Source of the DNA: Rhodoferax sp. OV413 | GTDB taxonomy: Bacteria > Pseudomonadota > Gammaproteobacteria > Burkholderiales > Burkholderiaceae_C | Reading direction: 5' to 3' | Length of the DNA stretch: 64,000 nucleotides | Assembly (NCBI GenBank): GCA_945861785.1 | Contig: CAMAWD010000003.1 | Coordinates: 62,001-126,000 of the forward strand | Shown: one piece after another, positions 53,254-62,151 of the stretch | How the letters are laid out: every line of letters begins with the position of its first letter | Numbering within the stretch: position 1 is the stretch's first letter | Program-made: the position numbers and the translations under genes | The notes under the pieces: model-generated | The model's input: the letters and a program-made list of their open reading frames with translations, nothing else | What the model was told of the DNA's origin: nothing | The model's database searches: none

Positions 53254-54564
53254 ATGTCTTCACACATGCATCTCGTTCAAATGCTTTTTCACTCTCCGAT
53301 TACGCACACCGCGTTAAGTTGGGCAAATGAGGCCGACGGCCAACTCGAGGGTATGGGCGATTTCGGGTATTGGCAGAATATTGCCCGAACCCTCGAGCGC
53401 GGGTGCTTTGATGCAGTCTTCTTCGCCGATACCCCAGCCGCCTCCGATCAGTACAAAGGTGGACCCGAGACACCGATCAAGTTCGGAGTAGTTTGGCCGA
53501 CGCATGATCCCATGCCACTTGTTGCGGTGATGGCTGCCGCGACAAAGCAGTTGGGAATCGGTGTCACGCTTTCGGTGACCGGTACGCCTCCCTATCTGGC
53601 GTATCGTCGAATCTCGACGCTCGACTACCTAAGCCATGGACGAATCGGTTGGAATGTTGTGACAGGTCACATGCGTGCTGAGCATCGTGCGATTGGCAAT
53701 GAGCTAATGGAGCACGACGAACGCTACGACTATGCCGACGAGTACATGGAAGTGTGTTATGCGTTGTGGGACAGTTTCTCCACGGGAGCCATCCTGAAGA
53801 ACAAGAAAACCGGCATTCTGGGAGACCCGGAAAAGATCAAACGTGTGAACCACCAGGGCAAGTACTTTCGATGTACCGCAGTCTCGCCGACCATGCCCTC
53901 CGCTCAGGGGCGCCCGGTGATTTTCCAGGCCGGTTCATCCGGACGGGGGATGGAGTTCGCAGTCAAACATGCCGAGGCCATTTTCGCGATACAACCTCAT
54001 CTTGATGCAATGCTTGGCTTCAGTCGTCGGCTTAAAGAAGCGGCCGATGTCGCTGGAAAGCCTGAGGCAAAAGTGCTATTTGGGCTGCATTACGTGATTG
54101 GCAGCACGGAGGCGGAGGCGAAGCGTCGACTGGAGGAGTTGCGCGAGAGAGTACCTCTGGATGCGGCTCTCAGCCGAATTTCGGCGCCGCTCGGGATCGA
54201 CTGCAGCACGCTTGACCCTGATCAACCGCTCGACGAGGTGCCGACGCAGGCGTCCCGCGGAATGATGGAGGCGCTGTCCAAGGTTGGCACTGAGCATGGA
54301 AAGCGCACTACGCTTCGTCAGGCGGCAACGCAGATGGGCCTGACGGGAGGCCTACCCCAGGTGGTGGGCTCGCCCGAGCAGATCGCGGATCAAATTGAGC
54401 GCTTGTGGCGGGACAGCGGGGCTTTCGGGTTTAATCTTAGCGCTGCAACCAAGCCGGGCATGATCGAAGAGTTTGTAGATCATGTTGTGCCGATACTGCA
54501 AAAGCGAGGCATAGTTCGCCGTGAATATTCAGGGACGACGTTGCGCGAGCATCTAAATTCCTGA
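53254..54564 (+). CDS. LLM class flavin-dependent monooxygenase (NtaA/SnaA/DszA family)
   Basis: A 436-residue NtaA-type FMNH2-dependent monooxygenase. It has AVFFADTPAASDQYKGG, TLSVTGTPPYLAYRRISTLDYLSHGRIGWNVVTG, EHDERYDYADEYMEV, VNHQGKYFRC, and the C-terminal PILQKRGIVRREYSGTTLREHL. From here to about 57.5 kb codon use is visibly less GC-biased than in the first 50 kb, hinting at separate acquisition. A probable terminator follows directly, so it may be transcribed apart from the TRAP genes. Confidence 0.92.
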   Translation: MSSHMHLVQMLFHSPITHTALSWANEADGQLEGMGDFGYWQNIARTLERGCFDAVFFADTPAASDQYKGGPETPIKFGVVWPTHDPMPLVAVMAAATKQLGIGVTLSVTGTPPYLAYRRISTLDYLSHGRIGWNVVTGHMRAEHRAIGNELMEHDERYDYADEYMEVCYALWDSFSTGAILKNKKTGILGDPEKIKRVNHQGKYFRCTAVSPTMPSAQGRPVIFQAGSSGRGMEFAVKHAEAIFAIQPHLDAMLGFSRRLKEAADVAGKPEAKVLFGLHYVIGSTEAEAKRRLEELRERVPLDAALSRISAPLGIDCSTLDPDQPLDEVPTQASRGMMEALSKVGTEHGKRTTLRQAATQMGLTGGLPQVVGSPEQIADQIERLWRDSGAFGFNLSAATKPGMIEEFVDHVVPILQKRGIVRREYSGTTLREHLNS

Positions 54565-54565
54565 G

Positions 54566-54592
54566 CGCCGAAATCAACAATTCGGTGTTTTT
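54566..54592 (+). terminator. Probable rho-independent terminator after the LLM gene
   Basis: A stem CGCCGAA / TTCGGTG (seven pairs including one G-U), an eight-base loop, and a T5 tract starting within the 3' arm's end, two bases after the LLM stop codon. Strength is moderate. Confidence 0.5.
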
Positions 54593-54635
54593 GTTCTTTT
54601 CTCGTTAGCCCTTACCATCAACTAGGAGACATTAG

Positions 54636-55652
54636 ATGAAGTTCCGATCAACCGCCATCATTGCCGGGACGCTGCTGCTATTTTCAGCAGGAATGGCCAG
54701 TGCTGCCGATGCCACGTGGCGCTATGTCGGCGTCATCAATTCGGCACACGACTATGCCCAGATCATGATCAAGGGCTTCAAGAAGGTGGAGGAACGCACC
54801 GGTGGAGCACTTAAGATCAACTACGTCTCCTACGGCGAGACGCCCTACAAGCCTGTGGATGCGCTGACATTGTTGCGCGATGGCCTGGTCGAGATGAGTG
54901 AATGGCTGCCTAGCTACAACGCGGCAACCTATCCGCTTCTGGCGGGGCCGGAGCTTCCGTTCGTCATGCCGAAATGGGAACAGCCGGCAGCCCTCCAGAA
55001 GGTGGCAATCGCCGCTTGGGCGACTCCGACAATCAAGGCCTACAAACAAAATGTCCTGAATCAGCACGGGTCCGTCAATGTGATGACTGTGTTCTACGAT
55101 CCGATCAACCTATGGTTTGCTGAACCCATCACTGATATTGCAGCAATGAAGGGCAAGAAGGTGCGGGCCACTAGCCCTGAGCAGGCCGAACTCATTACGG
55201 CGTTGGGTGCCTCGCCCGTCAACATTGCAGCGGGCGACGCCTATACCGGTCTTCAGCGCGGCGTAATCAATGGAATCGTGACAGGTGCCGCTGCAGTAGT
55301 GAGCTTCAAATGGGACGAGGTGCTGAAGTCAGGCTTCGCCACCAACGTCTTGATGTCATCGACCAGCATGCTGGTCTCGAAAAAGGCACTCGACTCGCTT
55401 CCTGAAGGAACAAGAAAGATTCTGCTCGAGGAGATGGCGCGGGCCGAGGCTGAGATACATGCTTTCATGCCAGGAAATTACACTGCGAAGATTAAACAAT
55501 TGAGGGACAAAGGCGTTGTCATTACCGAACCGTCGCCGGCTATGTACCAGCAGTTTCGACAGTTCGCCGTGAACAGCGTCCACCCGAATTGGGCCAAACG
55601 CGCTGGGGGAGATGCTCAAAAAATGCTGGCAGAGATCGCCGACGCCAAGTAG
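54636..55652 (+). CDS. TRAP transporter substrate-binding protein (DctP-like)
   Basis: A 338-residue periplasmic receptor of a TRAP transporter. A signal sequence (MKFRSTAIIAGTLLLFSAG to SAA) precedes a DctP fold. The conserved arginine region is MKGKKVRATSPEQAELITALGASPVNIAAGDAYTGLQRGVINGIVTG, where the receptor binds a carboxylate. AGGAGA precedes the ATG. The membrane genes dctQ and dctM follow at 6 and -4 bases. The carboxylate imported is unknown; the neighbouring monooxygenases, reductase and GMC oxidoreductase suggest an organic acid catabolic set. Confidence 0.93.
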   Translation: MKFRSTAIIAGTLLLFSAGMASAADATWRYVGVINSAHDYAQIMIKGFKKVEERTGGALKINYVSYGETPYKPVDALTLLRDGLVEMSEWLPSYNAATYPLLAGPELPFVMPKWEQPAALQKVAIAAWATPTIKAYKQNVLNQHGSVNVMTVFYDPINLWFAEPITDIAAMKGKKVRATSPEQAELITALGASPVNIAAGDAYTGLQRGVINGIVTGAAAVVSFKWDEVLKSGFATNVLMSSTSMLVSKKALDSLPEGTRKILLEEMARAEAEIHAFMPGNYTAKIKQLRDKGVVITEPSPAMYQQFRQFAVNSVHPNWAKRAGGDAQKMLAEIADAK

Positions 55653-55658
55653 CAGTCC

Positions 55659-56177
55659 ATGATGGTTGGCGAGGCTGGGCCAGTGAACCGGTTTAAAAAA
55701 TTTAGCGAGCAGGCCTGTCTCGCCATTTCTTTGTTTTTTCTGGTAGCGCTATTTGCGATTGTTCTGATCGATGTTGTCCTTCGATCAATGCGGATTGAGT
55801 TTTACTGGGCAAGCGAGGGCGGCACCATTTTGATGGCCTGGCTTATCTTTTTCACTTTGCCGCTGGTGAATCGACAGAGGACTCATATCTCGACGGATTT
55901 TCTTGTCGCAAGGCTCCCTGGCTGGCTGCAATCAGTGGCCAATTTGGCGGGGCAAGTGCTCATGCTGGCCTATCTTCTCATCTTGGCATGGTTATGCTTT
56001 GAACTCGCCCGGCGCAACTTCATAGGGGATGCTCGCTCCCAGGGCATCCTGAGAGTGCCCTTGTATTTCGTCCAGATTGGCGTTGTGGTCGGACTCGTCT
56101 TGACGATTGTCAGCCAGGTCCTGGTTATTTTCGAAGACGTCAGTTTGTTTCGCCAACGCGCAAAGGGTTCTGAATGA
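55659..56177 (+). CDS. TRAP transporter small permease (DctQ-like)
   Basis: A 172-residue four-span membrane subunit. Hydrophobic segments start around LAISLFFLVALFAIVLIDVVL. A conserved EFYWASEGGTILMAWLIFFTLPLVNRQRTHISTDFL is the DctQ hallmark. Two tandem ATGs are available at the start, and a GTG eight codons in is possible. It overlaps dctM by four bases (ATGA). Confidence 0.92.
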   Translation: MMVGEAGPVNRFKKFSEQACLAISLFFLVALFAIVLIDVVLRSMRIEFYWASEGGTILMAWLIFFTLPLVNRQRTHISTDFLVARLPGWLQSVANLAGQVLMLAYLLILAWLCFELARRNFIGDARSQGILRVPLYFVQIGVVVGLVLTIVSQVLVIFEDVSLFRQRAKGSE

Positions 56178-57469
56178 CCGTGATTCTGCTGATGGGAGCA
56201 ACCCTCGTTCTGCTCCTTGCGGCAGGCTTCCCGATCGCGCTTGTACTTGGAACCACTGGCGTCGTATGGACATTCATTTACAACCCGAACGCTTTGTCAG
56301 GTATTGCGCACACCGTCTTCAACACGTCGGCCAGTGAGGCGTTGATCGCAGTGCCGTTGTTTGTGCTGATGGGCCAAATGGTGCAGCACTCCATGGTGTC
56401 GCAAAGGTTCTATCAGGCGGTCGCGGTCTGGCTTAGAAGGGTGCCCGGCGGCTTGTTGCACGCCAACATTGCCGTTTGTTCAGTTTTCTCGGCGGTGAAT
56501 GGATCGAGTGTTGCTACGGCCGCGACGGTGGCCAGCGCCGCGCTTCCAAGTATGGTGCGACACAAGTATGACTTGCGACTTGCCACTGGGACGTTGGCTG
56601 CAGGGGGCACACTGGGTATTCTGATCCCACCGAGCATTCCGCTCATCGTCTACGGCTCAGTCGCCCAGGAATCGATTGGCAAACTGTTCATGGCGGCGCT
56701 GGTGCCCGCGCTCGTGCTGGTGATCTTATTTCACGCCTACATCTTCATTCGCGCTGTCCGGGATCCCGCAGTGGCACCATCTGACCCAGCGGCCAAGACA
56801 GGTGCTGGCGAATTGCTGCGTTCCCTCGGCGCCATGCTTCCGGTCATGACGATCATCGTCGCCGTGCTGGGCGGGATTTATACCGGCTGGACCACAAGTA
56901 CCGAGGCTGCGGCTGTAGGCGCGTTTATGTCCATGTTGGTGGCGGCCGGGTACCGCGCGCTCTCCCTGAAGATGCTGCGCACCGTCCTGACCGAAACGGT
57001 CATGTTGACTGCCATGATATTTTTTATCGTCATTGGTGCGCAGATCTTTTCCTATGCCATTTACACCTGGGGGCTGAATTCAGAGATCGCCCGCTTTATC
57101 GACGCCCTCTCCTATCCACGGGTGGTCGTATTTGCGATCATCGTGTTGGTCTACCTTGTCCTGGGAATGTTCGTCGATGCTCTTTCACTCATGTTAATGA
57201 CCATTGGCGTCGTTCTTCCAATCATTGTCAAACTCGGATACGACCCAATTTGGTTCGGCATCGTTTTGGTCCTGCTGCTGGAAATAGGTTTGATCACGCC
57301 GCCGGTGGGTATGAACCTGTTCACCATAAAGGCAGTTAGCCCAGATCTAAAGCTGAGCGATGTGGCACTTGGGTCTCTGCCTTTCGTCGCCATGATGCTG
57401 GTCGTGGTCGGTTTGCTGGTTGCTTTCCCTCAGATCGCGCTGTGGCTTCCGTTCAGGGTCGGCTCTTGA
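56174..57469 (+). CDS. TRAP transporter large permease (DctM-like)
   Basis: A 431-residue, roughly 12-span membrane subunit. It has the DctM/YiaN signature around ASAALPSMVRHKYDLRLATGTLAAGGTLGILIPPSIPLIVYG, and near the C-terminus LLLEIGLITPPVGMNLFTIKAV. Length is typical. It completes a standard three-gene TRAP system with the DctP receptor upstream. The flavin reductase gene begins about 100 bases later. Confidence 0.93.
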   Translation: MTVILLMGATLVLLLAAGFPIALVLGTTGVVWTFIYNPNALSGIAHTVFNTSASEALIAVPLFVLMGQMVQHSMVSQRFYQAVAVWLRRVPGGLLHANIAVCSVFSAVNGSSVATAATVASAALPSMVRHKYDLRLATGTLAAGGTLGILIPPSIPLIVYGSVAQESIGKLFMAALVPALVLVILFHAYIFIRAVRDPAVAPSDPAAKTGAGELLRSLGAMLPVMTIIVAVLGGIYTGWTTSTEAAAVGAFMSMLVAAGYRALSLKMLRTVLTETVMLTAMIFFIVIGAQIFSYAIYTWGLNSEIARFIDALSYPRVVVFAIIVLVYLVLGMFVDALSLMLMTIGVVLPIIVKLGYDPIWFGIVLVLLLEIGLITPPVGMNLFTIKAVSPDLKLSDVALGSLPFVAMMLVVVGLLVAFPQIALWLPFRVGS

Positions 57470-57565
57470 CGTGAAGAAGTCCGTGCCAATGCAGTTTTTC
57501 GTTTGGGATGGCGGCGGCAAATCACGTGCAACGGCCCCGGGAGCACTCGGCGATTGGGTGGCAAA

Positions 57566-58210
57566 TTGAGCGTCCCAGTGGAGGAGGGAGACCCCTCAGT
57601 CGGACTTGAGGGATTCCGGCGCAGCCTGGGCGAGTTTGGAACCGGCGTGACCGTGATCACCACGAACGTGGACGGCGAAAATTTTGGAATAACGTCGAAC
57701 TCCTTTTCTTCGGTGTCGCTGGAACCACCATTGGTTCTGTGGTCGATCAGGCGAGCCAGCCAGAGTTTTCCTGCCTTCGAGGCCTGCTCGCATTTCGCCG
57801 TGAATGTCCTGGCGTCCGACCAGATGGGTCTGTCACAGCATTTCGCCAAGTCGGGCCACAAAAAATTCGAAGGCGTTTCCTGGACGCCAGGCAACAGCAA
57901 TGTCCCGGTGCTGGCCGATGTGGCGGCCAGCTTCGAATGTCGCCGCACCAAGGTGTATGACGGCGGTGACCACGTCATCCTGCTTGGATGCGTTGAACAC
58001 TACTGCCGCTATGACCGCCAGCCACTGCTGTTCGCAAAAGGTCGATATGCAGTTGCCGCGGACCACCCTGAGACACGGGTGCTCTCCACAGCTGACGACT
58101 TGCACTCGCCGCTCGGTCTGGATGAGCAATTGCTGCTACAAACGATTTCGAAGCAGGATCTGGCTGTCGTGCAGCGCGCGCTCAGCAGAGTTATCGCAGA
58201 TTTGTCCTGA
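57566..58210 (+). CDS. Flavin reductase family protein (RutF/NtaB-like)
   Basis: About 214 residues. A flavin reductase domain (GEFGTGVTVITT, TSNSFSSVSLEPPLVLWS, VNVLASDQ, GGDHVILLGCVEH, FAKGRYAV) covers most of the chain. A 40-residue helical-looking tail (LHSPLGLDEQLLLQ to the end) lacks the IclR domain of the relative at 50439. No ATG is available: TTG at 57566 is my choice, while GTG (57575) and an upstream TTG (57503) are possible. Likely supplies FMNH2 to the monooxygenase at 53254 or others. It precedes the GMC oxidoreductase gene by 88 bases. Confidence 0.87.
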   Translation: MSVPVEEGDPSVGLEGFRRSLGEFGTGVTVITTNVDGENFGITSNSFSSVSLEPPLVLWSIRRASQSFPAFEACSHFAVNVLASDQMGLSQHFAKSGHKKFEGVSWTPGNSNVPVLADVAASFECRRTKVYDGGDHVILLGCVEHYCRYDRQPLLFAKGRYAVAADHPETRVLSTADDLHSPLGLDEQLLLQTISKQDLAVVQRALSRVIADLS

Positions 58211-58298
58211 GGCTGTCCTGAGAATGCGAGTCGGGAATGTCATCGGATCCGCACCGCCGTGAGAGCCCTTCGCAACAATCCCCCAGGATCGGAATCCG

Positions 58299-59957
58299 AT
58301 GAAAATACTCAGCTGCGACTACCTCATCGTCGGCGCCGGCGCCAGCGGCTGTGTCCTCGCGTCGCGCCTGTCAGAGAACCCGGACAATCAGGTGATCCTG
58401 CTGGAGGCTGGAGGCGACGATTACAGTCCCTTCCTGCGTGTGCCAGGCTTGGGATTTGCTGCTGGCGCGATCGCCAAATACAACTGGAACTTCCTTCTCG
58501 AGCCGATTCCCGCGCTCCATGACCGGCAGATGGTTCTGCTCGAAGGCAAGGTGATGGGGGGTTCCAGCAGCATAAACGGCATGATCTATACCCGCGGGCA
58601 TTCCCGCGAATACGATCAGTGGCGCGATATGGGATGCGACGGCTGGGGCTTTGAGGATACTCGCCCCTACTTTCTGAGATCCGAGGCGAACTTCCGCGGC
58701 GCGGGCGATTGGCACGGTGCGGTGGGCCCGATGCCGCTGCGCCGAGCCAATCCGCGCTTGCCCATCTGTGACGCCTTTCTCGAAGCTGCAGGGGCCGCCG
58801 GCTTCCCGATCGTCGACGACTTGAACGCCAATCACGCCGAAGGCCTTGGCTGGTACGACGTGAACATCCATCATGGGCTGCGTATGAGCGCGGCCCGATC
58901 ATTTTTGAAACCTGCCAGTCGGCGCAAAAATCTGAAGATCATGACTCGCACGGAGGCACTCAAGGTCCTGTTCTCGCGCGCAAAGGCCACCGGGATCGAG
59001 GCCCGGCAGGGAAACCAGCGGATCACGTTCGCTGCGGCTCGTGAGGTCATCCTCTGTGCTGGCGCGATCAAGAGTCCCCAGTTGCTGATGCTGTCGGGCA
59101 TCGGACCGTCCGATGAACTGCACAAATTTGGCATCGAGGTCTCGGCGCATTCGCCACAAGTAGGCAAGAACCTGCAAAACCATCCTTGCTACCGCCCGCG
59201 CTTCGCCTGTTCGCTGCCGGTCACTGCCCGCAATCATATTAGCGCCACTGGGATGCTTCGTGCGGGCATATCCTATGTGGTTTCGCGAACCGGGCCACTC
59301 GCAGAAAGCTTCGCGTCCGTGGGCGGGTTCTTCAAGAGTGAAGCCAGCCTGTCGCATGCCGATATGCAGGTGGTGATGCTTTCGGCCCTGCCACCGAAAG
59401 GAGCCCAAGGCGTGCTGGACATGTTGCCAAAGGAGCAGGGCTTTGGCCTCACGATTTACCAGGGTACGCCGTACAGCCGCGGTGAGGTCGGCCTGAGGTC
59501 GGCGGACCCTTTGGCTGCGCCGGTCATTCGTTCCGGATACTTTAGCGACCCGCGCGACATCGAGGTGTTGGCGCGCGGTGTCGAGCGCATGCGCAAGGTT
59601 ATGTTGCGGCCCGAGATCGCCAAGTACATAAGTGGCGCGATAGCGCCGCCAAGTCAGGTGCGTAGCCATGCCGAACTGATCGACGAAATCCGACGTGAGG
59701 CTGCCACGTCCTACCACCAAAGCGGAACTTGTGCGATGGGTCCTGATGCGGGTGCCGTTCTCGATGCCCGCCTGCGGGTTCGCGGTGTCGATGGACTAAG
59801 GGTTGCCGACACGTCGATCATTCCACGCTTGCCCAATGCTGCCATGCACGCTCCGGCGCTGATGATCGGGGAGAAAGCTGCGGCGATGATCCTCGACGAC
59901 GCCGAGCAAGGCGCGCCACGTGAAACTGGGGAGCGCCGGTCATTGTGGAAGCGGTGA
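58299..59957 (+). CDS. GMC family oxidoreductase (choline/alcohol dehydrogenase-like)
   Basis: A 552-residue FAD-dependent alcohol dehydrogenase or oxidase. The N-terminal dinucleotide fold is DYLIVGAGASGCVLASRLSE with LLEAGG. GMC signature 1 is GKVMGGSSSINGMIYTRG and signature 2 is GAIKSPQLLMLSGIGP. The catalytic histidine is in SYHQSGTCAMG. The usual second active-site stretch (N-N-APTIMI) reads NAAMHAPALMIGEKAA, keeping an Asn/His pair in altered order. It probably oxidises an alcohol to an aldehyde for the downstream hydrolase and aldolase. Confidence 0.93.
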   Translation: MKILSCDYLIVGAGASGCVLASRLSENPDNQVILLEAGGDDYSPFLRVPGLGFAAGAIAKYNWNFLLEPIPALHDRQMVLLEGKVMGGSSSINGMIYTRGHSREYDQWRDMGCDGWGFEDTRPYFLRSEANFRGAGDWHGAVGPMPLRRANPRLPICDAFLEAAGAAGFPIVDDLNANHAEGLGWYDVNIHHGLRMSAARSFLKPASRRKNLKIMTRTEALKVLFSRAKATGIEARQGNQRITFAAAREVILCAGAIKSPQLLMLSGIGPSDELHKFGIEVSAHSPQVGKNLQNHPCYRPRFACSLPVTARNHISATGMLRAGISYVVSRTGPLAESFASVGGFFKSEASLSHADMQVVMLSALPPKGAQGVLDMLPKEQGFGLTIYQGTPYSRGEVGLRSADPLAAPVIRSGYFSDPRDIEVLARGVERMRKVMLRPEIAKYISGAIAPPSQVRSHAELIDEIRREAATSYHQSGTCAMGPDAGAVLDARLRVRGVDGLRVADTSIIPRLPNAAMHAPALMIGEKAAAMILDDAEQGAPRETGERRSLWKR

Positions 59958-60159
59958 GGAGTACGCCGTCCCGAATGATCGCGACCATGGCTGCCTTGCA
60001 GGGGCTACTCAAGAATCGCGCCTACCCCCAACCTCTGGGTCGCCGGAATAATCCCGGCAATCACGCTGCGGCCATGGGGCGCGGGTACCGGTGCTATGCT
60101 ATTCACCTGAGGCGCGAAGCCTGATTTGTCGGCGATAGGCGCCGGGTAGGAGGAAGTCG

Positions 60160-61179
60160 ATGCATAAACGTCACGATGGTCGGAACGAGCCGATTGTCGA
60201 TCCTGAATTACCGATCATCGATGCCCACCATCATTTGATGGACAAGAAAGGGGTTCGCTACCTTTTGGGCGATATCGTTGACGATGTCAGTGCAGGCCAC
60301 AACATCATCGCGACGGTTTACGTTGAGAGCCATTCGATGATGCGCGCAGATGGACCGGAATTGATTCGACCCGTCGGCGAAACAGAATTCGCCAACGGAA
60401 TCGCGGCCATGAGTGCGAGCGGCGGGTATGGTCCATGCCGCATCAACTCTGCGATCGTCGCCTTCGCCGACCTGTCCGCCGGCAGTCAGGTGGCAGAAAC
60501 GCTGGACGCCCATATTGCGGCTGGAGGCAATCGCTTCCGTGGCATCAGACAGGTGGCGATCTGGCATCCCAGTCCTGATCCGTACCGCTTCATAATGACC
60601 CGACCAGTGAAGGACCTGATGACCGGGGTCGGTTTTCGCGCCGGATTTTCTCAGCTCGCCAAGCGTGGCCTTAGCTTTGACGCCGCTGTCTTCCATCCGC
60701 AATTGGGCGAGCTTGCCGGGCTGGCTGACGAGTTTCCCGATACCCCGATCGTGTTGAATCACCTCGGATTCGCGATGGCGATGGGAACAGTCGAGAGAGC
60801 TCGCAAAGAAGTGTTCAAAATCTGGCGTTCAAGCCTGCGCGAGCTCGCTCGCCGCCCAAACGTCATGGTCAAGGTCGGTGGGCTGGGTATGCCATTTTGG
60901 GGCTTCGGCTTTGAGGAACGCAAGGATCCCGTTGGATTTGAGGAGCTTGCCGAAACCTGGGCACCCTATGTGGAAACAGGGATCGAGATTTTTGGTGCCG
61001 ATCGATGCATGATGCAGAGCAACTTTCCCGCTGATGGCCATTCCTGCGGCTACGTCCCGCTTTGGAATGCGCTCAAGACAATCGTCAAATCCTATTCACC
61101 GGAGGACAAGGCCAAGCTCTTCTCGCGAACCGCATCCAGGGTCTACAACATACCCATTGACTTTGCTGCAGATCTTTGA
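60160..61179 (+). CDS. Amidohydrolase family protein (TIM-barrel, LigI-like)
   Basis: A 339-residue Amidohydro_2 protein: IIDAHHHL at residues 19-26, FRGIRQVAIWHP in the centre, VLNHLGFAMAMG, and near the C-terminus FGADRCMMQSNFPADGHSCGY. That closing pattern is shared with 2-pyrone-4,6-dicarboxylate lactonase and related decarboxylases. GGAGGAAG precedes the ATG. Together with the RraA-type aldolase downstream it resembles the lactonase-aldolase end of a protocatechuate 4,5-cleavage route, but dioxygenase genes are not present here. The 202-base gap upstream has a short GC inverted repeat and no gene. Confidence 0.9.
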   Translation: MHKRHDGRNEPIVDPELPIIDAHHHLMDKKGVRYLLGDIVDDVSAGHNIIATVYVESHSMMRADGPELIRPVGETEFANGIAAMSASGGYGPCRINSAIVAFADLSAGSQVAETLDAHIAAGGNRFRGIRQVAIWHPSPDPYRFIMTRPVKDLMTGVGFRAGFSQLAKRGLSFDAAVFHPQLGELAGLADEFPDTPIVLNHLGFAMAMGTVERARKEVFKIWRSSLRELARRPNVMVKVGGLGMPFWGFGFEERKDPVGFEELAETWAPYVETGIEIFGADRCMMQSNFPADGHSCGYVPLWNALKTIVKSYSPEDKAKLFSRTASRVYNIPIDFAADL

Positions 61180-61350
61180 GGCCCCAGTGCCCCGGCTTAT
61201 GGCGCACTGACGATGATTTCGGGATCGGCCGCACGGCCACAATGCAATACTGGGTGCCATTGCCTTGAAACAGCAGGATGCGTAGAGATTCCAGGAATGG
61301 TCCGGTCCTTAGCGGATAGACTTGACACGGTCACGATAAGGAAATTACAT

Positions 61351-62076
61351 ATGAATTCAGTTGTATACACGCGCATTCCCGCCTGCGATCAGGCGCTGGT
61401 GAAGCAGGCAGCATCGTGCGGCGTTGCGGACCTCCACGAAGCTCTTGGGGCCATCGATGGACGCATGGCCCTGATGTCCCCACAGATGCGAGGTATCAAT
61501 CGCGGGGTGCGGATTGCCGGGCAGGCGATCACAGCCTATAACTTCGCTGGCGACAATTTGTTGATGCATCGCGCATTGCGACTTGCGACTGCGGGTCAGG
61601 TTGTCGTCACGTCGAACGGGGGCATCTCTCAAGGCGCACAGTGGGGTGAGATGGCAACGCTCAACGCGCGGCGCAAAGGGCTCGCCGGCGTCATCGTAGA
61701 TGGCAATATCAGAGATGCAGACGCCATCGCGGCCATGGGCTTTCCAATTTGGTCGACTTGGATTTCGCCATCTCATTCGGAGAAGCGCGGGCCGGGCTCG
61801 GTCAACATTCCAATTGTCTGTGCCGGCGTGCTTGTGGAGCCGGGGGATGTCATCGTGGCAGATGGCGACGGTGTTCTGGCAATTCCACTGCGGCACCTCG
61901 CCCGCGCAGTCGAGGGAGCTCTCAAGTATGGTGCCCGCGAAACGCACTGGCGTGCAAAATTGACAGTCGACACTGATCTTTTTGACTTGGTGGGAATTCA
62001 GGCGGCCCTGGACGCGGCAAAGGTGGAAGAACGTGACACCACCTGGGCGGAAGATCGGGATTCAAACAATAAGTGA
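61351..62076 (+). CDS. RraA family protein (HMG/CHA aldolase-like)
   Basis: A 241-residue RraA-fold protein. The residues that mark the class II pyruvate aldolases of this fold are present: GDNLLMHRAL (67-76), E100 in WGEMA, and R121-D122 in VDGNIRDADAI. These support a 4-hydroxy-4-methyl-2-oxoglutarate or 4-carboxy-4-hydroxy-2-oxoadipate aldolase rather than the RNase E regulator RraA. The ATG is preceded by AAGGA at a slightly long spacing; 46 upstream in-frame codons look non-coding. It is the last gene before selB, which converges from the other strand. Confidence 0.88.
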   Translation: MNSVVYTRIPACDQALVKQAASCGVADLHEALGAIDGRMALMSPQMRGINRGVRIAGQAITAYNFAGDNLLMHRALRLATAGQVVVTSNGGISQGAQWGEMATLNARRKGLAGVIVDGNIRDADAIAAMGFPIWSTWISPSHSEKRGPGSVNIPIVCAGVLVEPGDVIVADGDGVLAIPLRHLARAVEGALKYGARETHWRAKLTVDTDLFDLVGIQAALDAAKVEERDTTWAEDRDSNNK

Positions 62077-62151
62077 ACCCGTATCAGCCGTAGCGCAGAA
62101 ATCGATGGTGTCAAATTGGCGCGTGCGGATCCCAATCCAGCTGCCACCCGG

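Noticed and set aside
60042-60058. GCCGG/CCGGC inverted repeat upstream of the amidohydrolase
   Set aside because: Five-pair stem with no T tract on either strand; not supported as a terminator.
61185-61209. CAGTGC/GCACTG inverted repeat after the amidohydrolase gene
   Set aside because: Six-pair stem, 13-base loop and no T tract; could be chance.
61322-61350. TTGACA with TTACAT 17 bases later before the RraA-type gene
   Set aside because: The -10 would abut the start codon, leaving no room for a leader or the ribosome binding site; it also lacks the operator of the three IclR-type promoters.
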